This document shows positions 33,401 to 45,828 of a stretch of 47,150 bases of DNA, in pieces; position 1 is the stretch's first letter; every line of letters begins with the position of its first letter. The stretch comes from Triparma columacea. Lineage: Eukaryota > Sar > Bolidophyceae > Parmales > Triparmaceae. The translations under genes were made by a program, and so were the position numbers. Below the pieces are notes generated by a model. It did no database searches. It was not told the origin of the DNA and saw only the letters and a list, made by a program, of their open reading frames with translations. The stretch lies in the NCBI GenBank assembly GCA_030267965.1, contig BRYA01000125.1, positions 8,564 to 55,713 on the forward strand, written 5' to 3'.

Positions 33401-36400
33401 CCGGATGCAATCATTAGAGAGTTCGACTTAATGAAGGATGAGATTGACGCGAAAACCGGGAGGAAAAAAGAGAGGACATTCGACGGCAGGATAAACTTTT
33501 CTGAGCACCAATGGAGAAAGATAAGGAGAGTCCTTATGCTGTCATCGCCTGGGGGAGGCGCCGGCTCCGCGACAGGGAGCCAGGAAAGCAGCTTTGGATT
33601 CGAAGGCGGCGGTGACTTTGGAGACCACAAGAATGTCATTTTTGTCGTCCAGTTCCCCTTGCTTTACGACCCGAGCAAGGGCGAGCTCGAGGATAGGTGA
33701 GAATCGACGACGAGTAAGGCACCTCTTAGGGATGTTCACTAACGTAATTCTTTCGTTTTGTTTTTCACTTCGCTCATTGCACCACAGCTTCGTCGACAGC
33801 GGAGGAGGAGGAGGAGGACTTTCCACTATCATAAGCGTCGGCGAGAGCGGCGATGGCTCAAACAGCCTCGACGCTGGTTTCTCTCTCGAGTCTCTTCTTT
33901 CTGATGCCATCGACGGCTCCTTGAAGGACGAGGCAACAGGCGGCGAGGTCGAGGGTGAGGATGGTAGCGTCGCAGATGAAAACAGCATGCTCTCTGCAGC
34001 GTCTGGGAACTCGTCGCCATCCCGCCGGCGCCGCCAAGTCGGGAGCACCTTGGACGAGAGGGAAGAGAGCTCGATGGCCTCAAGCAAGATAGAAGAAGGA
34101 AGCGAGGGCGAAAGATTTCCTCTCATCGATGCAATTCCGGTTCCTATTAGCAAGGGGTTCGTGCTGCAGCCACTACCGCCGCAGCTTACTGCGCAGGCCA
34201 GCGAAGGGGACGAGGGAGGTGGCTTCGGGAGAGACGACCCGCCCTGGATTGGAGGGGATGGCGACGAGGCAAATAAGGAGGTCAAGGGGGGAAAGGCGGA
34301 CGAGAAGGAGGACGAGGGGGAGAAAAAGAAATATGCTAAGGAGGAGAAAGACGGCGGCAAACCCCTTTCCCCCGATTCTGCCCAGGGAAGAGAATTAATG
34401 CTCAATTTTGCGTCTCCTCTCTCTCCTGAGTCACCGAAGGACAACGTAGCTATTATGGTCGACGGCAAAGAGATAGGAAAGGTACGCGAGTCAGTTGTTA
34501 CTGGAAGTTTGCTCCAAGATCTGCTGGAAGACGAGGCGAAGGAGAAAGACAAGGAGAAGATGGAGGTGGAGGTGGAGGGTCTGGGCTTCTCCCTTCAGGG
34601 CATCCTTCATGCAGAAGCCGACGAAGTTGTGCTCGAAGCAAATAGCAACGAAGTTTATGATGCAGCAATGCACGATGTCGAGAAGGTATGGCCTGACAGG
34701 CGTCCCAACCTCTTATTTTCTCTAGCCAAATCCCAATTTATCTCGGGGGAGGTCGCACAAGCTTTGGGTTCCCTAAAAAAATGCGCGGAGATTGCAGAGC
34801 AGCACAAGGATGCGACGAATAATAAAAGCGCAGTCGACACTTGGGCCTACAAGACCCTGCTCGCAAACTTGGCGAATTCACTTCAGCGAGGTAGCGACTC
34901 TCTGAACTATCAGATTGACGCGCCAGTTGAGGACGTGATTGACTCTTACTTCCCCGAAGACGAGGAAGACGAAGAAGACGAGGACGACGGTACCGTGGAC
35001 TCGACCCTCTTATCTCTGCTTCAGGGAGAGGCGGCAACAACGAAGAAGAAGGAAGGCGACGGTGATAGTATGAGCTTTAGGGCTTTCCCCCTTCCGTCCC
35101 ATATTAGGAAGCGCCCTCGTTGGAAGCAGATGAAGGTCGCAGTGATGGCGCATGCTTTTGAGACTTCATTGGAGCAGTTGTACGAAAGTGGAGACAGCGA
35201 CTGCGTCCTAATTCAGAACGTCGGAAAACTCGCGTTCAACCTCGCTAATGTATGGGGAGGTGTCGGACAAAGGCGGCTGTACAGGTGAGACAGCGCAGGG
35301 GTGGTATTGAAGGCAAAATGCGAATAGAATATAATCCTCACCTTCCCCTTTTACAAAAACGATATTCTCTCTTCGCTCGATCTTCACAGGTTCGCGTCCA
35401 TCCTTTTACAGAAAGCATTTGCCGATCAGCACTTCGAGCAGCCTGGGGTCGACAAAAGGAGCATGCTCGGTGCACTGGCCGCGTCTCATTTCCTTTCCTG
35501 GAGTTGCCAGGGAGTCGCCGCTGAGAAGGAGCACCTTGGGTACAGCAGGGTGGCCTACGACACGATGATGGGAGAAAAGGGCAAGTCAGCACCGACCGCG
35601 GAGCACTTCTTCGGGTACGCCGACACTCTCTGCTGCCTCGGGAAGAAGGAAGAGGCGGCCAAGACCCTCACGCAAATGCTGCAGCTTCAATACGGTGGGG
35701 ATAAGATCAGAGCCAAGGCCGAGCAAAGGCTCGCGACGATATATCACCGTCTCTTTCACTTCGACGAGGCCAACAAACACTTCTTGGCTGCCCTCGAGCT
35801 GTACAAAAACAACCCCGCAACATTTGCAGGGGGATTAGTCAGCAGGGAGATGGTGGGAATGATGGGTGGGATCATGATGCTGAGCTCCAGCAGAGGAGGC
35901 CCTGTGGCTGAAGAGCTCAAGGCCGTCGAGATCCTGAAGGAGAATTTTGACAGGTCAGTCAGAGATGCCGGGAGGGCGAGGCTGAAGCTGGTCGGGATTG
36001 TCGGCAATGCGGGCGGCAAGTCATGGGACCACAGCAAGGGGAAGGAAGGATTCCAGAGGTGGTGGAAGGACGCAAGGGGTGTCTTGGCGTTGGCCCAGGC
36101 GTTCGAGGCATCCGGTGACTTTGTGTTCGCCGCACACCTGAAGGAGATGACGACCACTCTCGACCTAGAGAAGTGGTCGGGGGTCTTCATGACTCCCGCC
36201 GAATTGAGAGACCTCGGCCTCACGTTGCTCGACAAAGTCATAGATAAGGTCGAAGAAAAGGTCGAGAAGGAGGAGAGGGCGGAAAGGGAGAAGATGGAAA
36301 GAATTAGTAAAGGTTTGGTCAAAGCAGGGTACATGCTTAGTGACGACGACCTTGCTATTTTCTTGGCAATGGTTAGCAAGTTCCTCAGAGACGGCGGCGG

Positions 36401-39400
36401 GGGGCGCAGCGTAACGATAGTTTGCAAGGGAAGCGGCAAGGGCGCGGAGTTTGGCTTCACCACTCAAGTTATGGACAGCCGAGATGAGACGGGCGCGGAT
36501 GGGGAAACCGTCTCATTCAAGCAGGTTTGTGTAGGCCGCTGCGGCGACATTGACTTTTGGGGAGCCGAGGGGGCTCGGAAGTTGCCCAAGAAATTGTCTG
36601 GGACCTGTGGTTTTAAGGGCAGATTCAAGTTCAAGCACGAGCTGGCCGATAAGTGCCAAAGTTTCGCCCTGCTCAAGGAGGGATCGGTGAAGGACGTCGG
36701 CTTGATGGCCCCCGACGGTAGGAAGGAGGAGGACGTTGCCAGGTGCGAGGCCATTGAGGGAGGCTTGGTGTGCAGCGTGAAGCTGGAGGAGCCCCCAAAG
36801 CTCGTTCTTGGCCCGATCATAGGCAAGGTGACAAGCACCTCTGCCATCATAATGCTCGAGATTGATGGAGCAGGTTGTCCGGTGAAGATCGTCGCGAACT
36901 CTGTTCTCATCGGTCACACGGTTGTCGTCGAGGAGGATTTCGTGAAAGGCGGCTGTCCCACGAGTCTACTTTTAACCGGACTGAAGAGCAACTGTGTCTA
37001 CACCGTCTGCGTTGAAGGGCCTGGGGTACCTGGGGGAGGGGGGGAAGTTTTGGGCCGATTTTCGACAATGCCCTTGAATCCGTGCGCCGTCAAGTTCGCC
37101 GTGGTGAACGGCAACAGGATCAGCAGTAAGGAGGACGAAGGCGCCAGGGATGGAGGAATCGGCGCATCGTCGTCTGGGCCAGGTGCGGGCAGTGGTGTGA
37201 AGCCGAATCTGTGGGACTGGGTAGCTAGGGACCTCGACAGGGACATGAGCCCAACCGCCCCCGACTTTATTCTGCATCTCGGTGCCCAGGTGGACGTGAA
37301 GCAGGCGTACGACCAAAGCAGGCTCTTGTTGGAGAGGTTCAGGAAAGCAAACCCAAAGCCGGCAGAGTTGCCCTCTGATGTTTACGAGAAGATGAGGAAC
37401 TTGTTTAGACAAGCGTACAGGGTCAGCTGGGGGAAAGTTCCGAACGTGAAGAAGGTGCTGAGCGGGGTGAGCAACATCATGGTTTGCGGAATCAGTGACG
37501 TCATGGGCACGATAATTAGGCAGTCCCAGTTGGAATTTGATCCAGAGATTGCAGCCATCGGGCTCCAAGTTGCTCGGGAGTACCAGATGAAGCTGCTGGA
37601 CGTCGAGGTCGTCATCGGGTGCGAGGACGAGGTTGAGAATATCGCCGAACTCACCAGTACAAAGAAGGACAACTTGATAAGTAGTTTAGGGCACTTCCAC
37701 AGATTCGGGAGGGTCGGCGTTCTTTGCATTGACACTCTGAGCAGCAATTTGTTCGCGTCTGGGAGGAATGTTGCACTGCCCCTGATAAGCGCGGGCCAGC
37801 TTCAGTGGCTGACAAGGGTCATTGGAGAGAGCGAGGAGGTAAGATTGGAAGAGAAAATATGAATGTCGAGCGAAACGGCGACTCAATGTCAGCCGGCTCC
37901 ACTAATATCCGCCAATATTTTAACCCTGACTCCCCTCCTCTGTCTCTCACTCCACTCGCCACAGGAGGAAGATGCCCACAGAGACTACATTTTCAAGAGG
38001 GAGCAGAATATTGCGGTAGAGGCAATGAAGGCGAGGAGAATGACGAAGGACGATTCGGATTTGAAGGAGGCGGAAGAGTACGGGGCTGAGTACGGCGGGA
38101 AGGTTGGGCCGAAGATGCACTCCCTTGTGGTATCGTGCGAGCAGCCAGTGGTTTGGTATAGGAACGAGGACGCCAAAAAGTTTGTGAGTGACCCTCGGAG
38201 GGTGGGTAACGGGAGTGCGATAGTTATCAAGAACAGCTTTAGCTACCACGTGGAGGACTCCGGCAAGCTGCTGAGTTTGTTGTTTGCTTGGAAACAAAAA
38301 TATCCGGGGAGGGACGTCCTAATCGTGTGTGGGAGCTGCGACATGGGGAGTTTCAACACTGAGATCACCGATGTGACCACAGGGCTGAAGATCAGACAGA
38401 TGGCTGTTAGCGGGGTTACGACGCCCCCCAAGTTCAGTTTCGATTGTGAATTGGAGGGCTCCGTAGGAAGCCGATTCGAGTACGTTCATACTCCTCTGGT
38501 GGGAGGTGGGAACAACAACAAGGGCGACGATGAAGGCGGAGGTAAGGGGCTGTTCGAGAGGATGAAGGAGATGAGAATGGAACATAGAATGGAAATGAGC
38601 GCGTTGGAGCTAGAGCACGAGATTGCCATGGTGAAGAGACTGGAGAGGATGGAGATGATCGCCAATGGGGAGATCGAGGACAACGAGGAGGGTGATGATG
38701 GGGAAGGAAGAGAAGGGGGGATGGGGGGGGACGACGGGGAGGGGGGAGACGTAAGCAGGCCGAAGACGCCTCAGGAAAAAAGGAAGGAGAGGGACGAGGC
38801 AGAGGAGAAGGAGAGGAGTTTGCAGAGAGAGAAGGAGCTCCAAATAGCAGCGCAAGCGCTGACGAGTGGGGGGGACATGTTCGAGGCCATGGAAAAGATC
38901 GCTGGGAGCAGACCCAACACTAGAGACGGGAGGATGAGCGCCGGCACGGGGAGCAGGCCTGGGACCAGAGGAAGTGGGGGGAGGAGCAGGCCGGGGACGA
39001 GCGGGAGCCAGAGGGCGAGAACTCCAAAGGAGATTGAGAGGGACGAGCTCGAGGGACCGCTGAGGGAGGATAGAGTCTGGGAGACGATTAGGAGGGTAGA
39101 ATTGTACAAGAGGAAGAGGGAGATGGGATACTTGGCTGTTAGCTGTGCGGCGGACACAGAGCAGCCTAGCTTCTGGCAACAGTTTGTGACGTCCGGAGTG
39201 AGTAACCTGGACGTAACGGTGGGTCCGGTGATCGGCGAAGTCAGCCAGAGCGGTGCCAAGGTCCTGTTGGAGGTGAGCGGTAGCCTGAAGGTTAGGTGCT
39301 TCGCCCAGAAAATCCACGATAAGGACTTCTTTGACTACGAGGAGATGGAGGACCTGGCCGCGATGCAGTTCAAGGTGGAGGAGATGAAGCTGAGGATCGC

Positions 39401-42400
39401 CCAGCAGGAAGATTACGAGATGGACAGCGACCCCATTGTTATTGCCGACTGCGAGAAGGTAGTGAACGATTTGAGCGTCAAGATCAAGAGTTTGGCAGAC
39501 AAGTTGATGAGGGTGAAGACCGTGGTAAGGACGGTGCAGTGCGAGGCGAACAAGCCCTGTGTCTTCGACTTCGAGGAAGGAAGCCTGGAGAGCGGGAGCA
39601 AGTACTGGCTGAGCTTCGAGCCCTTCGGCTACTTGGAGGGAAGCTTCACAACGCTTCCGGAAAGGGCATCCACACTTAGCATCAGCTGCATTTCAGGCCT
39701 CGGAAAGTTCGAGGGTTTGCTTCCAGCATGCACTCCTGCGGCGTACGAGACGTGGAAAGGTATTTTGGGAGATTCTCGTGGGGGCGGGGGGATAAGGTGA
39801 GATAGATGTGGGGGGGGCAGCAACCAGCGCAGCAAAGTGTGTATAATAAACGGAGGCCAAGGCTCACCCCTCCACCCACCCCCCTTCGCTCAAACCAGAT
39901 TCGACAAGGTCAAGGTGGCGAGCAAAGCGGCGACTAGCTACAACAAATTTGGGAATAGTGTGAATCCGCTTTTGGAGGACGCCGAGGTTTTGGCCGTGTA
40001 CAGCAGCGACCCAAATACAGACTTTGAGGTCGAGGCTGTTGCAGGAGTAGCAGATGAAACTCCTAGAATGACCAAGGGCTGGTACGGAGGGGCCAGCGGC
40101 GTGGGAATGGGGGGAGAGAGGGGGCTCGGAGCCGGGGGGAACGTGGCTTTCCTACTTGACAAGGGCGTTAGCAGGCCGAGGAGAGCATACGACCTCATGA
40201 TTTGCATTGGAGGATGCGGAGTTATGGAACTCTTCGGGATGCTTAACGGGGATAGGTTTGGTATGGCCTTAGAAATCGCCATGGGACTGAAGGGGGGGAG
40301 CATGGGCAAGAAGAAGGCAAAAAGTAAGTCAGCGATTGGGAAGAAACGAAACTTCTTGAAAAAGAAGAAGAACAGCACGGACGATGAGGAAGCGAAGGAG
40401 GGAGGAGGAAAATCTTTGGGGGAGGAGGGGAGCGACGACGCCGAGAGTGGCTTTGGGTTGGATGACTTCAAGATAAAGAGTATTGCCGACGATGCCTTCT
40501 TGGGATTCAACGAAGATGAAGACGATGAGACTCCGCCGGTTACGCAAACAACTCTTGCGCAGATGGACAGGGACGACGGTGGGGTTATGAAACCTACAAA
40601 GGGAGAAGATTTCGTTTACAGGAGGCCGAGGGGCGGAGAGCACGTCAAGGGAAGCGGCGGAGTATTGGGGAACGGGAAGGACATTGACGAGTGGAGTCTG
40701 CTGGTGAGGGAGGCTGATTCCTCGGTGTGGCCTCCGGAGGAGAAGGACAGTCTCGATGGAGGGGAGAAGGGAGGGATCTATAGCGAGGAGAAAGACGACG
40801 AGGGGTACACCGAGGCGCAGAGGTTGGCGGAAAGGGAGTGCCTGGACATGTTGAAGAACGCCTACAGGACCTTCTACACCTTGCCTCTTCACAGCAACAT
40901 CGTCGGGAACCTGGGGAGGATATGCATGTTCTCGCCGGACGACATCCACAAGGGTCTCGAGGTCGCGTTGAAGATGAGGGAGCAGGAGGAGTTTGTCATA
41001 GGCAAGACGGTCATCGAGGGCAAGGATCACCCTCTCGTTGTGGAGAGGTTGAGGAAGTTCAGCGTAGAGGTCTGGAAGATGTACTGCGGAGACTTGAGGA
41101 TGGAACCTGTGAGGGAGAGGGAACTCGAAGAGGAGGATCCCGGGGTGGAGATTAGCATGAGGGAGGCAATGAAGAGAAAGCAACAAAGAGCGGCGGATAA
41201 GATGCGCCCTCCTCACCAGGGGAGGTTCCTGAACGTTGGAAACACAAGTATCTTGATGGTTGACATCAAGAGCAGAAGGTGCGTCACTGACGACGGGCTT
41301 TGGGGACCCACGAAGGAGCGTATCGCGACAATGGAACTGCTGAGCGAGGAGCAGTGGAGATTCCTCAGGAAGAGCTTCAACGGCGAGCAATTGAAGAGGA
41401 GCACCGCGTTGGTTGTTGTTTGCGAGACATGCCTTGTGACCGAGGATGTATTTATGGGAACTGGTGTTGATCATAGTAAGAGGCAGAGCGTAAGGTGAGA
41501 ATGAGAATGAGGCTAGGGGCGAGGCTAGGAGGGGAAAGCAAGTTAGGGAAAGGTTCCCACTGAACCCGATCGTCGCTTTGCTACTCCTTCCCGCAGCTTT
41601 GAAATGGTCCAGAAGGCCACAGAGAAGGAGGGCAAGAAACTCAGCAAGAAAAAGATCGAGGAGGAGAGGCAGAGGCTCCTCAAGGAGCAGAGGTGCGCCA
41701 TGGGATTGAGCCCGTGGTACTGCGACCAGGACGTCACCTTGCAGTGGGGCTACCATATCGAGGAGCAGAACAGCATGTTGAAGCTACTGTTCGACTGGCT
41801 CGACGGCAGCGGGAGCGTGAGCAGCAAGACGGGAACCGCGGGACAGAGGAGTGTTGTGGTCATGTGTGGTGGGGGTAGGTCCGGAGTTGAGACACTTATC
41901 ACTGACAGGAGGACCGGCAATACCGTCAAGCAGGTCTGCATAGGCACTGTCGGAGACTACTGCAGGCCCTTTGATCTGGAGAGGAAGGGAGTTGTACCAG
42001 GAAGCAACGACATGTACGCTTATGAGCACTTTGTCGTCAGCGACGGGGTGACAGACGATGGTTACGGTGGCAAGCACAGCTCTGTCAAGGACAGGAGGAG
42101 GCTCGTCAGGGCCTGGAGCTACGGGGAGCTCGAGATACTTAGTGAGCCGTACGATGCGAGCATCAAAAGCAAGCTGCTTTGCAGGTACGGGGGGAGGGGA
42201 GACAGTGCAAGGGAAAGCGTGTGTGGGAGAGAGCTGAAGCGCCACGTGGACAATGTTGACAGCAAGATCGAGGAGGGCCTCAAGTTGAGGGCGAACGGGA
42301 GCTCCAACTACGTCGCGAGGAAGCTTGTAGGGCCGGTTATTGGCAAGGTTGATGTCGTGGGGGGCGGGAAGAGGGTCATTAACTACAAGACTGGCGGGGA

Positions 42401-45242
42401 GCCGGGGGGCGTGGACGGCAACACGGTGACGGCGAAAGTGTTGCTTGAGCTTGACTCCCCAGCGCTCGTTACTCTGCAGGCAGTCAACGTTCTAACAGGG
42501 GAGAGGCATGTGACCGTGAAGAGGGTCGCCGGGAGGAGGCCCTCTATATTCACCTTAGTGGATCTCCAGCAGGGGAGGAGGTACGCTTGTGAGTGGTTTG
42601 GTTTCGAGAAGAGTGACTGTGAGGAGAGTAAGTTCTGTCTGCACACGCCCCTGGACGATTGTAGTGATTTTGTCGCCCTACTTGTGAGCGGGGATAAGAG
42701 CGACGAGAGGGAGGGACTGGGGAGGGACGAGGAGCCAATTTGGGGTGTAATTGCGGACAGGGTCGAAGACCCATGGCACGGCACAGATGTCTGCATCCAC
42801 CTCGGGGGGCAGAGCGGGAGCAGGAAGGACGAGGCGTTCCTAGAGTGCATGGAGTTTGTGAGATCGGTAGAGGAGAGGAAGGAGAAGGCAGCACTGGAGT
42901 TGCTCGGGAGAAGAATGAGGAAAAACGGAGGAAGGAGGAGGAAAGCCTTGGAGGACAAAAACTTGGAGGCCGCCACTGTCGCGGAGGAGAAGGCCGAGGT
43001 CGAGCAGGCGATGCGGGAGGCGGTTCCTGAGGAGGAAGACGAAGCAATGGACGCCGAGATCAGGGAGCGCTTCAGGGTCGAGCTAAGGGCCGACTGGAAC
43101 GCTCCCAGCAAGGCCAGGTCCTTGAAGTGCATGAGCAACGTTATGAACTGGGGGGGCAGCGACGTGTACAGTAAGTTCAGCAGGCACGTGGGAGGCTGCA
43201 TGGGAACAGCGGTCGGGAGAAGGGTCAAGAAGCTAGCGGAGGAGGTCAACAGGGAGTACATGAGGAAGCTTTGGGACTCTAGCGGAGACTTATTCGAGGA
43301 GTCAAGCCACAACGGCTTCTTCACAACTTGGAGGGGTGGGCAGATTGGCGCTTTGTTTATTGATGCCAGAGAGTGCCTCGGGGAGAAGGCCGTGGTAAGC
43401 ATGGACGGGGAACTGGATAACGTTCTGAAGGGAATCGACCACCCGCTGATTAGCGACAACCAGTGGAAGTTTATCAAGGCGGTCTTGGCGAGACCTAACC
43501 TGAGCTGCCTGATGGTGATTTGCGAGTTGCCGTTTGTCTGGGAAGGGAAAGAGGCCGCGAAGATGCTCGGCAGGAGCGGGGTCATTGACGGGGAGGGGAA
43601 CTACATTCAGGACCACTGGAGCTATAGGAACAGGCAGCTCTTGCACGTGTTGCAGACTATCTTTGGTTGGAGGGCGGCCAGAAAGGGCAGGAGCGTGCAG
43701 CTTATTGGAGGAAGCGGGAGCGAAAGCTCTTGCGGATTTACCACGAGGATCACCCAGAAGATTGCCAAGAAGCAGAAGAAGGTAGAGGGGGAGGAGGAGG
43801 GGGAAGAAGGTGTAGGGGGAAAGGAGGAGGAGGACGAGAATGACCCCCCGGAGAAAGACTTTATGCAGATTGCGGTTCCTCCGGTCACTGGTAGGGCTAC
43901 TAAGTTCATACCGAAGTGGAGCGGGATACTTGGCCAGTTCGGATACGTTCACTCTCCACTTCCCAAGGGAATCAGGGGCTACGGGATCGTGGAGTGTACA
44001 GTTGAGAATGGTGATACGGGCGACCAGACAGACGTGATTTCCACGGTCGAGGCAAGGCTGGTGGGTTTGAGCAACGCCAACAAGCACCACAGAACGGAGG
44101 AGGAGATCCAGTATGACACGAGGGGGCCGGAGGACTTTGACGGGACTTTGAAGGCCACTGGAGACGTGTACAAGATAGAAGAGAGGGTCGGACACCCCAA
44201 GGGAATGTACAGCAGGATTCCTGTGTGGTGGTACACGTGGAGCAGCGGGATGCCGAGCACATTATTCCAGGACGAGGTGTACTTGAGGGCGAGGGAGAGC
44301 CTTGAGCACGTAGAGGCCAGGGCATTTGTTGAGAAGGACGGAGTACTGAAGGCAACAGTTGAGAAGAGCTTTGTGAAGTTTCATCTGGACGACCAGGCGA
44401 GACCTTCGGATCTGAGGACGATGAACGTAGGGAAGATGGACGTCTTGTTGAGGCAAATGTACAGGGCTGTGGCATGGGTATGGGAAAGTGAATTCGAGGA
44501 GACGGACTACAAGTTCAACGTGAGCTACTTGAAGGACGAGTTTGTCTTCCACTACTTGATGAGGAAGTGTGCGACCGAAGCGGGTGATGATCTGAAGACC
44601 CTGCAAGGATGGGTCAGGTTTGTGCGGGCGATGCTGAACCAGGCAGGGGTAATGAGGACGGCAGTACTGTGTCAGCACCATCAAGAGTGGCTGGACAGGA
44701 CTAGGCTAGAGAGGGAGGGGGCGGCTAGGGCGGCAGAGATCGCAAAGATGAAGGCTGACAGGGAGGCTTGGGAGAAGTGGCTTAGGGCTGAGGAGGCCAG
44801 GCTGCAGAGGTTAAAGCTGGACGGGAAGTTGGACGAGTACCAGCTCAAGACGGTCGAGAAGAAGCAGAAAGAACATGACTGGGAAAAGAAGGAGGAGGAG
44901 ATGGCTGCAAGGATGAAGGAGCTTGAAGAGGAGGACAAGGGCAAGGTGGATGAGGAGCAGAAGAGGGTAGCAGAAGAGTTAGAGAGAAAGGCGGAGGAAG
45001 AGAAGATGAGAGCGAAGGAGGAACAGGAGGAAATGAACAGGCTGGCCGAAGAGGATGAGGAGGAGTACAACAGAAGGCTCGAGGCAATGACACTGAAGCA
45101 GGCTGAAGAAATTGAAAAGAGTAAGGAGGGGGAGAATATCAAGAGGAGGAGGTTGGCGAGAGAGAGGAAGCAACAGAGGAGGGAGGGCAAGCTCATGATT
45201 GACTTACCAACACTAAGGCCGACGAGAAAGGTCGTTTTGTAA
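30462..45242 (+). CDS. Giant EF-hand and tandem PhoD-like pseudo-phosphatase protein
   Basis: Ten exons: 30462-30498, 30769-32041, 32182-32607, 32719-33237, 33349-33696, 33788-35284, 35390-37838, 37965-39796, 39899-41494, 41597-45242. Phases agree throughout, giving about 4540 residues. An in-frame stop precedes the ATG. A canonical EF-hand loop lies at 330-341 (DVDKTHDMSEDE), with a degenerate partner after it. Four modules follow, each opening with an Ig-like strand at about 461 (LGPIVGKV), 1841 (LGPIIGKV), 2603 (VGPVIGEV) and 3571 (VGPVIGKV). Each then has PhoD metallophosphatase landmarks: HLGAQVD or HLGGQSG for the family's HLGDQVY, CGISDV/WGGSDV/FGTNDP/IGGCGV for WDDHDV, and degenerate forms of the C-terminal GGDVH region. 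Metal ligands are replaced, so catalysis is unlikely. Module 1 is split by an acidic and TPR-like insert (868-1700). SRPGTRG-type disordered sequence lies near 2500, and a Lys/Glu coiled coil ends the protein. Probably a calcium-responsive scaffold; the function is unknown. Confidence 0.8.
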
Positions 45243-45828
45243 AATTCGAAATGTTATTGTTGTGAGAAATAATGTTTTTTTGAACGTTTGTGGAAAGGGT
45301 TACAAACATTCGAAACCCCATTGCCACCAAGAATAGGAGCCACATTCACGTCTAAGATATCACGCCTGTCATCGCGCATCATTTAAAGGTCAACGAGCTT
45401 CAAAAAAAGTGGAAACCTAGGAATTCCTAGGTTTTAACGCCTTTTGGTCGGACTTTGGGAACAACAAATTCTCAATCTCAAGCTGATTTCTCACCTTGAA
45501 CCACACGAATCAACACAAAAGTGAGTGAAGAGGAGGGAGATGGGGAACGTTGAAGCGTTATTCGACGCAGAAGATCTTTTTACGCGCGGTGTGATGTGAT
45601 TTGCAAAGTGGCCCGAGATGGAGATGGCAAGAGGCCAAAGAGGGGGGGTTTATGAAACATGTCGTGTGTTTTTGGATGGCCGTGGTCGTCTTTCTTGGAT
45701 ATCCCCCCCCCGGAGGACCGGTGGTATTCAATTTTTACGTAAGCAACTAACTCATCTAGCCCCCTCCCCGCTTAACATCCTTCCTCTAGGTTTGAGAAAT
45801 CTGCAGAGGCAGCACGGATCGCAACGTC
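45243..45828. other. Subtelomeric intergenic region with a 22-bp palindrome
   Basis: About 586 bp. A perfect palindrome with core AACCTAGGAATTCCTAGGTT spans 45413-45434. A short frame at 45618-45839 has no recognisable feature. A CTCTAG at 45784-45789 could be an acceptor, but the frame it opens (FEKSAEAARIATSWN...) stops after about 55 codons, so it is not used here. Confidence 0.5.

Noticed and set aside
33542..34552. Long antisense open frames opposite the giant gene, such as 33542-34552, 40329-41756 and 42383-43585 on the minus strand
   Set aside because: They mirror the codon bias of the sense exons, show no domains, and the sense strand carries a continuous spliced frame with recognisable motifs.
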